DNA from: Acidobacteria bacterium UBA7540
Lineage (GTDB): Bacteria > Acidobacteriota > Terriglobia > UBA7540
Length of the DNA: 15,561 bases
Reading direction: 5' to 3'
Assembly (NCBI GenBank): GCA_002478145.1
Contig: DLMI01000113.1
Coordinates: forward strand, 1-15,561
Below are positions 1-7,695 of the stretch, in pieces (within the stretch, counting starts at the first letter, position 1; each line of letters starts with the position of its first letter). The position numbers and the translations under genes are program-made. Under the pieces are notes generated by a model, which saw nothing but the letters and a program-made list of their open reading frames with translations, was not told the DNA's origin and ran no database searches.

Positions 1-5
1 GGTCT

Positions 6-161
6 GGAAGGGCGGGGCTTCAGCCCCGCCGTTACAAGGCCTTCCTGATTATTCCTGTGTCCCGTGCCCCGAGTAGTCCCGCGCCTGCGGGACTGCTCGG
101 GGCACGGGAGCAACAGAGGGCGGGAGCCGCGATTTTGGCGGGGCTGAAGCCCCGCCCTTCC
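6..161. repeat. REP-like composite palindrome with perfect 25-bp inverted ends
   Basis: The arms 6-30 and 137-161 are perfect 25-bp inverted copies. Each arm is itself a short palindrome (GGCGGGGCT/AGCCCCGCC). Between them a 50-nt hairpin (60-109) has a 23-bp stem with one G-T wobble and a GCCT loop. The core of that hairpin (GTCCCGC...GCGGGACT) also occurs in the element at 11139-11243. No ORF fits it. It resembles the GC-rich extragenic palindromes common in acidobacterial genomes. The window edge hides any flanking duplication on the left. Confidence 0.8.
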
Positions 162-390
162 GGCAGCCCACTAAGAGCGTCCAGACGTGGTCAGAAATCC
201 GGGCTATGACCGAGAATTTTCAAGTCCTGCTGCGCCCTGAGCCTCCGCGCATTGTTCATGCGTGGAGCAGGTGTTTTGCGGGAAGCTTCATGATATAGCG
301 ATTCGGTGCTTTTGCTCAAGGGCAGGGTTCTTTAAAATCGAATAGGTTGCCGAAAAACCCTTCGCCGCTCTTCGTAGAGGCCCTGGGTGG
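162..390. other. Non-coding spacer upstream of the reductase gene
   Basis: I see no convincing gene here. A minus-strand frame crossing 316-582 is mostly a translation of the neighbouring palindrome. A weak promoter-like pair (TTGCTC at 312-317, TAAAAT at 333-338) has only a 15-nt spacer, so I do not call it. Confidence 0.5.
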
Positions 391-454
391 CACGGGCGTC
401 TCGCCCGTGGATGGGTCAAGGGAGGACCCAAAGCTCACGGGCGAGACGCCCGTG
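391..454. repeat. Palindromic repeat pair in the leader of the reductase gene
   Basis: Two 19-bp inverted copies (391-409 and 436-454) share the core CACGGGCG...CGCCCGTG; each is also self-palindromic. The pair ends 36 nt before the start codon at 490, so it lies in the promoter or leader of the aldo/keto reductase. It could act as a terminator-like structure or simply be a REP-type element. Confidence 0.75.
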
Positions 455-489
455 CTACATTGGACGGAGCAAAGCATGGAGGTGGTGCT

Positions 490-1518
490 ATGAATCCGCA
501 CAAGCCTAATCGTCGGGAGTTTTTGGGCAAAGCGACGCTGGGAATTGCCGCAACAACTGTAGGCGTTCCACTGCTGGAGCAAGCGGTGTCAGCTCCGCCG
601 CCCGCCGCTGGGGCAAGCGAGATGCCTTACCGCACGCTGGGACGCAGTGGCGAGAAGGTGTCACTTGTGGGCCTGGGCGGTTACCATATTGGCGCCCAAA
701 AAGACGAAGCGGAGAGCATTCGCATCATTCGAACCGCCGTCGATAAGGGTATCAATTTTCTTGATAATTGTTGGGACTATAACCACGGCGAAAGCGAAGT
801 GCGCATGGGTAAGGCCTTGCGGGATGGTTACCGGAAGAAAGTTTTCCTGATGACCAAGGTTGACGGCCAGGTGAAGGATGTGGCTGCAAGGCAGATTGAC
901 GAATCGCTCCGCCGCCTGCAAACGGACGTGATCGACCTCCTCCAGTTCCATGAAGTCATTCGCCCCGGTGACCCCGACCGCATTTTCGGTCCCAACGGGT
1001 CCTTCGAAGCGGCTTTGGAAGCGAAAAAAGCCGGCAAGCTCCGCTACATCGGTTTCACGGGGCATAAGGACCCGGACATTCATTTGAAGATGTTGGATGC
1101 CGCCTTCAAGCGCGGGTTTACCTTCGATGCCGTACAGATGCCTTTGAATGTTATGGATGCCCACTTCAAGAGCTTTGGCGAGAAGGTGCTTCCCGTTCTG
1201 ACCAAGCACGGGATCGGCGTGCTGGGAATGAAGCCCATGGGCGACGGATTCATCCTGCGGAGCAACACGGTGACGCCGCTAGAGTGCCTGCACTACGCCA
1301 TGAATTTGCCCACGTCGGTTGTCATCACGGGCTGCGACAGCCTGCAAATCCTCGATCAGGCGCTGGAAGCGGCACGAACCTTCAGGCCTCTCGGGGAAAA
1401 ACAGGTCGCCGCAATTTTGGCCAAGACTGCGCCGCTTGCGGGAAAGGGCGAGTTCGAGCCCTTTAAGACGAGCAATCAGTTTGACGGGACAGCCCACAAT
1501 CCACAATGGCTGGGTTAG
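490..1518 (+). CDS. Tat-exported aldo/keto reductase
   Basis: A 342-aa aldo/keto reductase, presumably NAD(P)H-dependent; the substrate is unknown. The N-terminus holds a twin-arginine signal (NRREFLG, residues 7-13), then a hydrophobic stretch and a likely cleavage after AVSA (about residue 35), so the enzyme is predicted to fold in the cytoplasm with its cofactor and be exported. The AKR barrel starts at PYRTLGRSGEKVS (about 46). The catalytic tetrad is visible: D92, Y97 (LDNCWDYNHGESE), K123 (MTK) and H154 (QFH). No C-terminal ferredoxin-like Cys cluster is present. I chose ATG 490 because GGAGGT lies 6 nt upstream; an in-frame TTG at 460 adds ten residues inside the repeat-rich leader and lacks a ribosome binding site. 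A heptad repeat tract begins on its stop codon. Confidence 0.9.
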   Translation: MNPHKPNRREFLGKATLGIAATTVGVPLLEQAVSAPPPAAGASEMPYRTLGRSGEKVSLVGLGGYHIGAQKDEAESIRIIRTAVDKGINFLDNCWDYNHGESEVRMGKALRDGYRKKVFLMTKVDGQVKDVAARQIDESLRRLQTDVIDLLQFHEVIRPGDPDRIFGPNGSFEAALEAKKAGKLRYIGFTGHKDPDIHLKMLDAAFKRGFTFDAVQMPLNVMDAHFKSFGEKVLPVLTKHGIGVLGMKPMGDGFILRSNTVTPLECLHYAMNLPTSVVITGCDSLQILDQALEAARTFRPLGEKQVAAILAKTAPLAGKGEFEPFKTSNQFDGTAHNPQWLG

Positions 1519-1565
1519 TCAGTAGTCAGTGGTCAGTTGTCAGTAGTTAGTTGTCCGTGGTCAGT
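1517..1565. repeat. Seven tandem heptads, consensus NGTCAGT
   Basis: Seven consecutive 7-bp units fit NGTCAGT with at most one deviation per unit (two units carry one). The first unit overlaps the last two bases of the reductase TAG stop. The tract lies between convergent genes. It is one of several 7-bp-unit tracts in the window. Confidence 0.8.
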
Positions 1566-1645
1566 TGTCCCACCACCGCAGGCTCACACCCTGGGTCCCG
1601 CAGACGGGATCGGTCCTCTGGGCCTGCAATTTGAACTCGCTTCTG

Positions 1646-1680
1646 TTTTCGAGTTTCCATTTTCCAGTTTCCACTTTCCC
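1646..1680. repeat. Five tandem heptads, consensus NTTTCCA
   Basis: Five 7-bp units in register fit NTTTCCA; the first and last differ at one base. The tract ends three bases before the stop codon of the minus-strand gene at 1684. The spacer 1566-1645 between the two tracts holds nothing I recognise. Confidence 0.7.
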
Positions 1681-1683
1681 GCC

Positions 1684-2520
1684 TCAAAAGGGAATTTCTT
1701 GCTCGCTCTGGACTTGCAAGCCTCCGGGCGTGATGGTGTAGATCGTTTGGTGGCGTGGGGGCTTTCGCCGGTGGGCCTGTTCGCGAGTGTATTCCTCTTC
1801 TCTTAAGTAGCGAATCACCACTCGATCCTTCTCGAACTCGATCTTGCCATCGTACACATCGTCGGCTTCCCACAAGGACTTCAGGTTCTGACCATCAAAC
1901 GAGTAAAAGATGGCGGTCAACCGGGGTTGGCTCTTGCCCGGTCGGAAGCCATAAATAAAGAACCGCAGCGCGTCTCCCTCCGGCTCCTGTGGGAACGCGT
2001 AATGGAGGTCGGTGCGCGGCACAAAGTTCGTGACCGTAGCGAGGCGGCTGTGGCCCAGCCGGCTGGAAAAGATTGCGACCACGTTCAAGCGGTCATAGTC
2101 ACTCCAGCCCAGAGTATATCCTGCGCCAATCACCACCTGACCTTTCCACGGTTGGGCGAAGGCCGCCGGCTCTCCAAAGAGGGGGTAATGGAGCTCGGAG
2201 AAGGCCATTTCCAGTTGGCGTCGCACCTCCACATCGGAAGGTGAGCGATCGGCCATCCACTCCTGGAGATGATCGAGCACCAGCTTCTGGATTTCGTCCG
2301 TGATGGGCGTGGAGTCCTCGAGCATCACGCCGTAGAGTTGTTGAGCCAAGTAGTTCACGTGGCCCGGTAGATCCGCGGGGGGCGGGGGAGGCGTCTTTTT
2401 CTGGCCTTCAGCCGCAACACTCACAAGAAAGCTGAGCGCCGCGGCAAAAAGCAATAAGGCGTACCCTGCCCACCCTGAAAGCGGTTTGAATCCTAATCGT
2501 TTCTGGTTCAAGCGAAACAC
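1684..2520 (-). CDS. Exported protein of unknown function
   Basis: A protein of up to 278 aa that I do not recognise. It opens with a basic n-region and a hydrophobic signal segment (about residues 18-37, GYALLLFAAALSFLVSVAAEG), followed by a Lys/Pro linker (KKTPPPPP). The rest is soluble, with many Trp/Tyr/Phe and alternating polar residues suggesting beta structure (about 120-270), so it is likely periplasmic or surface-attached. The first possible start is GTG at 2520, but the Shine-Dalgarno GGAGGTG overlaps that codon. TTG at 2511 (codon 4) has the better spacing of 8 nt, so the true N-terminus may be there. A MITE-like element begins 12 nt upstream of 2520, so the native promoter is displaced or supplied by the element. 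Confidence 0.75.
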   Translation of the reverse strand: MFRLNQKRLGFKPLSGWAGYALLLFAAALSFLVSVAAEGQKKTPPPPPADLPGHVNYLAQQLYGVMLEDSTPITDEIQKLVLDHLQEWMADRSPSDVEVRRQLEMAFSELHYPLFGEPAAFAQPWKGQVVIGAGYTLGWSDYDRLNVVAIFSSRLGHSRLATVTNFVPRTDLHYAFPQEPEGDALRFFIYGFRPGKSQPRLTAIFYSFDGQNLKSLWEADDVYDGKIEFEKDRVVIRYLREEEYTREQAHRRKPPRHQTIYTITPGGLQVQSEQEIPF

Positions 2521-2522
2521 CT

Positions 2523-2826
2523 CCGCCGTCTTGATGCCTCAGTCTCGGCCACGGCAATGAATGTCAACCCGCGCATACATATAGGGTAAGTACCATGCGC
2601 GGCTTTGCCGCCTGCTGTGCGGAAAGGCTTCGCCTTTCCGTGGCGCCGCTCCCTGCTCAACCGTCTTCGCTCAGGCTGGAAGGCTGAGCCTTCCAGCCCG
2701 AGCCGGCGAGGAGGAGTGATGCGGGCGTGGCCGGAAAGCCAGAGGCTTTCCGCACAGCAGGCGGCAGAGCCGCGAGAAGTCGGCGGCGCTCCAGCGCCCG
2801 AGACTGAGGCATCACCCGCCGTCTTG
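2523..2826. mobile_element. MITE-like element with 15-bp inverted ends and 11-bp direct repeats
   Basis: The ends 2533-2547 and 2799-2813 are a perfect 15-bp inverted repeat (GATGCCTCAGTCTCG). Inside, 2598-2640 and 2732-2774 are a second inverted pair of 43 bp with a few mismatches, each arm holding its own hairpin around GGAAAG...CTTTCC. At the centre, 2674-2698 is a near-perfect 25-nt hairpin (GGCTGGAAGGCT/GCCTTCCAGCC). The whole is bracketed by the 11-bp direct repeat CCGCCGTCTTG (2523-2533 and 2816-2826), as expected of a target duplication, although two extra bases separate the right inverted end from the right copy. No transposase is encoded, so movement would need an enzyme in trans. 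Confidence 0.75.
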
Positions 2827-2903
2827 TCTGAGATCCACCGCTCACGTCTGAAGCCTGTGAGGCCTACGGAATCCGGAGCTAACCCCGCCTTAATGCGAAT
2901 CTG

Positions 2904-3866
2904 CTAGCCAAGAGGATTGGCCAGGCAGACCTTCAAGCAAGCGGTTCGCTCCAGATATTCAAACGCCTCAAGACTCTCCTCCAATGGAAACACTTTCGAG
3001 AGCAGAGGTTGCACCTTGACCTGCCCCCGCTGAAGCAAGTCCAGGGAGGCAGAAAAGTTCCCGCAGCGCGAGCCGAGGAGCGTGATCTCGTCCACCACGA
3101 GCTTGGTGGCATCAAAGGGCGCGGGGTCATGGAACGTTGATTTCATCACCACTGTACCTCGCGGCTCAACCAGGCGGAAAGCTTCTGCGAGGCCGCGTGG
3201 CGAGCCGGTGGCTTCCACAACCACTGGAACGCTGGCCGCCTGCAACTCACTCTTGCTGTCGGTCATCACCTTGACGCCCCAAGGCCGCGCCAAGTCGAGT
3301 TTCCAACCATGCTTGCCCACGAGGATGACCTCGGCTCCAGCGCTTTTCAAGACTTGGGCTACCAGGAGACCCAACCGGCCGTCCCCAAGAACCACCACGC
3401 TCGTGCCGGGCTCGAGGCGCATCTGCTCGAGAATCTCGGCGGCGGCGGCTAGAGGCTCGACAAAGACTGCCGCCTCATCCGGAATGGTTGCGGGAACTCT
3501 GTGGAGATTCCGCAAGGGCAGCGCCACGTACTCGGCAAAGCAGCCGGCACGGCTCACGATTCCCATAACTGTGCGGTGAGGGCAGTGGCGGGTCAAGCCG
3601 CGGAAACACCATGAGCATTCACCACATGCGATGTTGATTTCGCCCACCACCCGCTCGCCGATCCACGCTGAGTCAGCGCATTCCACCACTCGCCCGACGA
3701 ACTCATGACCCATTACACCCCGGAAGGCGGAGTAGCCTTTCAGGATTTCTGTATCCGTCCCGCAGATTCCCGCCAGCGTGACCCGAATTAGCGCCTCGCC
3801 AGATTTGGGGATAGGCTTGTCGATATCACGCAGGGCCAGTTTGCCGTCAAAGACAAGGGCTCGCAT
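2904..3866 (-). CDS. Zinc-dependent medium-chain alcohol dehydrogenase family protein
   Basis: A 320-aa zinc-binding MDR oxidoreductase that would oxidise an alcohol or polyol with NAD(P); the substrate cannot be told. Catalytic zinc ligands are C35 (GICGTDTE), H54-E55 (GHEFVG) and E137 (VEPLAAA). The structural-zinc lobe has the four cysteines C81, C84, C87 and C95. The Rossmann fold begins at VVVLGDGRLGLL (about 157). Its order resembles threonine or sorbitol dehydrogenases, and it is slightly shorter than the usual 340 aa. The start ATG at 3864-3866 gives the canonical MRALVF beginning; the longer open frame upstream translates the palindromic repeat 3882-4024 and is not credible. No good Shine-Dalgarno precedes the ATG. 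It lies downstream of selA on the same strand and may be read from it. Confidence 0.88.
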   Translation of the reverse strand: MRALVFDGKLALRDIDKPIPKSGEALIRVTLAGICGTDTEILKGYSAFRGVMGHEFVGRVVECADSAWIGERVVGEINIACGECSWCFRGLTRHCPHRTVMGIVSRAGCFAEYVALPLRNLHRVPATIPDEAAVFVEPLAAAAEILEQMRLEPGTSVVVLGDGRLGLLVAQVLKSAGAEVILVGKHGWKLDLARPWGVKVMTDSKSELQAASVPVVVEATGSPRGLAEAFRLVEPRGTVVMKSTFHDPAPFDATKLVVDEITLLGSRCGNFSASLDLLQRGQVKVQPLLSKVFPLEESLEAFEYLERTACLKVCLANPLG

Positions 3867-3881
3867 AACAATATCATTTGG

Positions 3882-4024
3882 CTTTGGAGTGCGGCAGCTT
3901 GCTGCCGCTTTTCCCGCACGGCGGGACCAGCATGCTGGCCGCCGGACTTGCCGATTCTGCTCCTGAGAGGCGCGCGAGCAAGCTCGCGGCGAAAAGAGCG
4001 GCGGCAAGCCGCCGCACTCCAAAG
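3882..4024. repeat. Inverted-repeat element between selA and the dehydrogenase
   Basis: Arms 3882-3908 and 3998-4024 are 27-bp inverted copies with two mismatches; the outer ends read CTTTGGAGTGCGGC. Internal palindromes include CCCGC-ACG-GCGGG, CCAGCATGCTGG and CGCGAGC-AA-GCTCGCG. The element ends five bases past the selA stop codon and 15 bases before the dehydrogenase start codon, filling almost the whole gap. I saw no clear flanking duplication. It could act as a transcriptional stop or RNA-processing site between the two genes. Confidence 0.75.
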
Positions 4025-4029
4025 ACTGT

Positions 4030-5433
4030 CTACTCAATCCTCTCCAAGGCTCGGATGAGCTCTTCGTCCTGTTCTTCAAACACGGTTCGCAGGTCAAGGA
4101 GCAGAGCGTCTTGTTCAACCCGGGCGATAACAGGGGGCGAATTCTGCCGCAAGAATCTTTCGAGCTCCTGGGCACTATGGCGTGAATGCGTCAGCGCCAG
4201 CAAGGCTGTGGGAAGCGCCTGCGCGGGAGTTGAGCCTCCGCCAATCAGCGAATCGCCATCCTGGACTCGAGCCGAGAATTGCGGGTGGGCCGAAATCCTT
4301 TCCGCAAGGCACGCGGCACGCTGGTGGATTGCTTGCCTGGAAAGCTGGATCATGCGCAGAGCCGGGATGGCCTGGGTTTTTCCCTGGAGGTAAAGAGAAA
4401 TGGTGGCTTCCAGGGCCGCAATGGTGAGTTTGTCAACGCGCAAGGCGCGGAAGAGCGGGTTCTTGCGGATTCGTTCCAGTGGCTCGCGCCTACCGGCCAG
4501 GATTCCGGCCTGTGGGCCGCCGAGCAGCTTGTCCCCGCTGAACGTGATCACGTCCACACCAGCACTCAGGCTGGCGCTTGCGGTCGGCTCATCCCGGATG
4601 CCATGAGGCGAAAGGTCAACCAGGCATCCGCTGCCAAGATCCTCCATGGAGATCAGGTTATGGCGTTGCGCGAGCTCCACGAACTCTGGCAGAGAAGGAC
4701 GCTCCGTAAAGCCCAAAATGCGAAAATTGCTGGGGTGGACTCGCAGAAGCACGCGGGTTCGTTCACTAATTGCCGCCGCGTAATCGCCGATGCGGGTGCG
4801 GTTTGTGGTTCCCACCTCGCGAAGGATGGCGCCGCTCTTGGCGCACACGTCGGGGATGCGAAAGGACCCGCCTATCTCAATGAGCTCACCCCGCGAGACA
4901 ACAACCTCCGCCCCCTCGGCCAGGGTGTTCAAAGCCAGGAGCACGGCGGCGGCGTTGTTGTTCACCAGCAGCGTCTTTTCCGTCCCGAGAAGCTGGCAAA
5001 AGAGCCGGTCCGTGTGCGCGTCCCGCTTGCCCCGCGCCCCGCGGTCCAGGTCGTATTCCAGGTTGGAATAGCAGGTGGAAACTTCCGCAAGATGGTCTAG
5101 TGCTTCGCGCGCCAGAGGGGCGCGGCCCAGATTGGTGTGCAAGACCACTCCTGAGGCATTGATGACGGCTCTCAGAGAGAAGCGTGTGGCAGCTTCGGCC
5201 TCGATGACAATCTCCTGTTCCAGCGCCTCGAGGGAAACGCTTGAAAGACTGCCCTCAACGATCCGATCACGGAGACGCCGGAGGACCCGGCGCGTGCACT
5301 CCACCACCAAACGGCGGCCCGCGTGCGCCTGGAGATCTTTCAGGGCCGTTCGGCCCAGCAGCTCGTTCACAGCCGGGATCTGGCGGAGCAGCCCGGTTGT
5401 CGCTGGCTCGGCATCACCCTCGGAGTGTACCAT
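4030..5433 (-). CDS. selA: L-seryl-tRNA(Sec) selenium transferase
   Basis: SelA is the PLP-dependent enzyme that converts seryl-tRNA(Sec) to selenocysteyl-tRNA(Sec) using selenophosphate, in the cytoplasm. The 467 aa match the family length. Visible hallmarks are the N-terminal helical segment (RQIPAVNELL, about 17-26), the NASGVVLHTNLGRAPL motif (about 92-107), VNNNAAAVLLALN (158-169), RGELIEIGGSFRIPD (181-195), REVGTTNRT (205-213) and the PLP lysine K302 in TFSGDKLLGGPQAG. The start at 5431-5433 has a weak AAGG two bases upstream; the GTG of codon 2 would be better spaced. No selB, selD or tRNA-Sec is seen nearby. The host therefore probably makes selenoproteins using genes elsewhere. Confidence 0.95.
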   Translation of the reverse strand: MVHSEGDAEPATTGLLRQIPAVNELLGRTALKDLQAHAGRRLVVECTRRVLRRLRDRIVEGSLSSVSLEALEQEIVIEAEAATRFSLRAVINASGVVLHTNLGRAPLAREALDHLAEVSTCYSNLEYDLDRGARGKRDAHTDRLFCQLLGTEKTLLVNNNAAAVLLALNTLAEGAEVVVSRGELIEIGGSFRIPDVCAKSGAILREVGTTNRTRIGDYAAAISERTRVLLRVHPSNFRILGFTERPSLPEFVELAQRHNLISMEDLGSGCLVDLSPHGIRDEPTASASLSAGVDVITFSGDKLLGGPQAGILAGRREPLERIRKNPLFRALRVDKLTIAALEATISLYLQGKTQAIPALRMIQLSRQAIHQRAACLAERISAHPQFSARVQDGDSLIGGGSTPAQALPTALLALTHSRHSAQELERFLRQNSPPVIARVEQDALLLDLRTVFEEQDEELIRALERIE

Positions 5434-5454
5434 TGCCTTCTAAATCCCAGCGTC

Positions 5455-5483
5455 ATTTGAACATAGTTGCGCGGGAGCGTCAA
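5455..5483 (-). promoter_or_regulatory. Candidate promoter for selA
   Basis: On the minus strand TTGACG (5478-5483) and TCAAAT (5455-5460) are separated by 17 nt, 5/6 and 4/6 matches to sigma-70 boxes. The selA start is about 22 nt downstream of the -10 box. The call rests on sequence only. Confidence 0.4.
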
Positions 5484-5491
5484 CTTTCCGA

Positions 5492-5522
5492 TTGACTGGC
5501 CTAACTTCAGCATGGGTATAAT
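5492..5522 (+). promoter_or_regulatory. Candidate promoter for the MXAN_5187-type gene and purH
   Basis: A perfect TATAAT (5517-5522) is preceded by TTGACT (5492-5497) at 19 nt, slightly long. It sits 32 nt before the GTG start at 5555. Its -35 box lies 8 bp from the -35 box of the opposing selA promoter, so the two are arranged back to back. Confidence 0.55.
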
Positions 5523-5554
5523 TTGGATTTGCGCGACATGCTTGAGGTACCTCT

Positions 5555-6109
5555 GTGACTGTTGATGAGGAACTGAGCAAACTCGAAGACGACCTTCGCC
5601 GCCTCAAGATTGAGTACGAGGTGTACCTCAACGGGAACTCCGACCGCCCCCCGCGCGATCGAGTCTATCGCGTTGAAAACTTCATCAAGCGTTACACCGG
5701 CGATCAGTCCAACCTGAACTTCGGCCAGCGTTACAAACTCAACAGCTTGGCGCAGAAATATGCCGTCCAGAACCAGCTCTGGAAAAGAAGATTGATGGAG
5801 AAGGAAGAAGGGCGCGGCCAGTTCGCGCAACAGCGGCGCGAGCTCGAAGCGTTGACCGCTGCGAAGACGGTCCGCGTAGTTTGCTCGGACCCGGATAGAG
5901 AGCCGGAGAAGGTTGACCGGATCTTCAAAGCCATGATCAGCGCCCAGCGTAAGGTAGGTCGGAAAGGGGAGAACGTTGACCCAGCGAGATTCCAGAAATA
6001 CATTCGCGACAAGACCAAGCAAATCAAGGCTTCGCTCGGCTGCGACAAAGTGCAGTTTTCCGTAAGCGTCGAAAACGGCAAGGTGAAATTCAAGGCGGTC
6101 AAAGCATAG
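5555..6109 (+). CDS. MXAN_5187 C-terminal domain-like protein
   Basis: A 184-aa, highly charged cytoplasmic protein without signal or membrane segments. It opens with a short coiled-coil-like segment (VDEELSKLEDDLRRLKIEYEVYLNG, residues 3-27), followed by RPPRDRVYRVENFIKRY and NFGQRYKLNSLAQKYAVQNQLWKRRL, a pattern I recognise from the MXAN_5187 C-terminal domain family of myxobacteria and acidobacteria. The biochemical role is unknown. The C-terminal part (about 105-184) looks like a separate small alpha/beta domain ending in SVSVENGKVKFKAVKA. The start is GTG, with GAGGT six bases upstream inside a 10-bp palindrome (GAGGTACCTC). purH starts 23 bases after its stop, so the two are probably cotranscribed. 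Confidence 0.75.
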   Translation: MTVDEELSKLEDDLRRLKIEYEVYLNGNSDRPPRDRVYRVENFIKRYTGDQSNLNFGQRYKLNSLAQKYAVQNQLWKRRLMEKEEGRGQFAQQRRELEALTAAKTVRVVCSDPDREPEKVDRIFKAMISAQRKVGRKGENVDPARFQKYIRDKTKQIKASLGCDKVQFSVSVENGKVKFKAVKA

Positions 6110-6132
6110 CAGGAACTTCTCGAGGAACACTC

Positions 6133-7689
6133 ATGCGAAAAGTCTCGCGGGCGCTGATCAGCGTTAGTGACAAAGCTGGAGTCGTCGATTTCGCGGCCGG
6201 CTTGGTTGAATTGGGGGTCGAGATATTATCCACGGGCGGCACAGCTAGGCTGCTCCGTGAGAGCGGCCTCAAGGTTCGGGACGTCTCGGAGGTGACCGGC
6301 TTCCCGGAAATGCTCGATGGGCGAGTGAAAACGCTCCATCCCAAGGTCCATGGCGGCATCCTTGCTATTCGCTCCAATCCCGAACACCAGAAACAGGTTG
6401 CGGAGCATGGAATCCAATTCATTGACCTTGTGGCGGTGAACCTCTATCCCTTCGAGAAAACGGCGGCGAAACCGGGAGTGACACTCCAAGCGCTTATCGA
6501 GAATATTGATATTGGCGGCCCTTCCATGATCCGGTCGGCGGCCAAGAACTTCCAGGACGTCACCGTGGTGGTGGATTCAGCCGATTTCTCGGTGGTGCTT
6601 GGGGAACTGCGCGGGAACAGGGGAAGCATTTCACGGGAGACCCGCGCCCGCCTGGCACGCAAAGCCTTCGCCACTACGGCAGCTTACGACGGGGCCATTT
6701 CCACCACCCTGCAGCGCTGGGCGGATGGCGCCGCCCTGCCGGAGCGTCTCCACTTGAACTATCGCAAGACGTTGGAATTGCGCTACGGCGAGAACCCTCA
6801 CCAGCGGGCGGCGCTTTATGTGGACCCTGCGGCAGGAGGGCGCGGCCTGGCCGCAGCGCGCCAATTGCAGGGGAAGGAGCTTTCTTTCAATAACCTCGTG
6901 GACCTGGAGGCGGCCTGGCGGCTGGTGCGGGAGTTTGACGAGCCGACTACCGTCATCATCAAGCATACGAATCCCTGCGGCGTCGGCTCCGCAGCAACCC
7001 TTGCGGAGAGCTACCAGCGCGCGCTGGAGGTGGACCCGGTCTCTGCTTTTGGGTCCGTCATCGCTCTTAATCGCCCCATGGATGCAGAAACCGCAGAGGC
7101 AATGTCCAAGTTGTTTGTCGAAGCCATCGTGGCCCCAGGATACGAGCCCGCCGCCTTGGAACGCCTGGCGGAAAAGAAGAACCTCCGCTTGTTGCACATG
7201 TTGACGGCCGCAGGTGAAGAGGAGGGATTGCAGCTCAAAGCCATCGGGGGAGGATTGCTGGTCCAATCGCCAGACACCTTAGGCGCCTGCCCCCAGGACT
7301 GGAAATGCGTCACGGAGCGTCAACCTACCGAAAGCGAAATGCGAGGCCTGATCTTCGCCTGGCGGATAGTGAAGCATGTGAAATCGAATGCCATCGTTTA
7401 TGCGCGTGAGGGAGTGCTGGTGGGCGTCGGCGCCGGCCAGATGAGCCGCGTGGACTCCGTAAGGCTGGGCGCCACCAAGGCGCGCGAGCTGAAACACTCC
7501 CTGGAAGGAACCGTGGTTGCCTCGGACGCTTTCTTCCCCTTCCCGGATGGGGTGGAAGAGGCGGCGCAGGCTGGCGCTTCCGCCTTTGTGCAGCCGGGGG
7601 GGTCGGTTCGGGATAAGGAAGTGATTGAGGCAGCGAATCGATTGGGACTGGCCATGATGTTCACCAGCGTACGGCACTTTCGGCACTAG
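6133..7689 (+). CDS. purH: Bifunctional AICAR formyltransferase/IMP cyclohydrolase
   Basis: PurH carries out the last two steps of de novo purine synthesis: formylation of AICAR with 10-formyl-THF, then ring closure to IMP. The 518 aa equal the usual length. The N-terminal MGS-like cyclohydrolase domain (about 1-195) shows [20 protein letters not shown] and the [21 protein letters not shown] signature. The formyltransferase domain (about 200-518) shows [26 protein letters not shown]277-H278 in [22 protein letters not shown] and the C-terminal [17 protein letters not shown]. The ATG at 6133 follows GAGGAA by five bases. It is the second gene after the MXAN_5187-type gene and converges on the VWFA gene. 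Confidence 0.97.
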   Translation: MRKVSRALISVSDKAGVVDFAAGLVELGVEILSTGGTARLLRESGLKVRDVSEVTGFPEMLDGRVKTLHPKVHGGILAIRSNPEHQKQVAEHGIQFIDLVAVNLYPFEKTAAKPGVTLQALIENIDIGGPSMIRSAAKNFQDVTVVVDSADFSVVLGELRGNRGSISRETRARLARKAFATTAAYDGAISTTLQRWADGAALPERLHLNYRKTLELRYGENPHQRAALYVDPAAGGRGLAAARQLQGKELSFNNLVDLEAAWRLVREFDEPTTVIIKHTNPCGVGSAATLAESYQRALEVDPVSAFGSVIALNRPMDAETAEAMSKLFVEAIVAPGYEPAALERLAEKKNLRLLHMLTAAGEEEGLQLKAIGGGLLVQSPDTLGACPQDWKCVTERQPTESEMRGLIFAWRIVKHVKSNAIVYAREGVLVGVGAGQMSRVDSVRLGATKARELKHSLEGTVVASDAFFPFPDGVEEAAQAGASAFVQPGGSVRDKEVIEAANRLGLAMMFTSVRHFRH

Positions 7690-7695
7690 AAAAAC

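Noticed and set aside
460..489. Upstream TTG start for the reductase
   Set aside because: No ribosome site; ATG 490 has GGAGGT at good spacing and gives a normal Tat signal.
316..582. Minus-strand frame upstream of and into the reductase
   Set aside because: Half of it is translated palindromic repeat (391-454), and it overlaps the true start of the reductase; no ribosome site or family.
661..1209. Long minus-strand frame inside the reductase
   Set aside because: Antisense shadow of a clearly conserved AKR domain.
1517..1565. CRISPR-like array
   Set aside because: Units are 7 bp with no spacers; it is a tandem repeat.
2605..2907. Plus-strand 100-aa frame
   Set aside because: Almost all of it lies in the palindromic element 2533-2813; composition reflects the repeat.
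3867..4175. N-terminal extension of the dehydrogenase
   Set aside because: It translates the inverted-repeat element and the 3' end of selA in another frame; MDR proteins begin at the MRALVF position.
4279..5100. 273-aa plus-strand frame
   Set aside because: Antisense shadow of selA.
6631..7266. 211-aa minus-strand frame
   Set aside because: Antisense shadow of purH.
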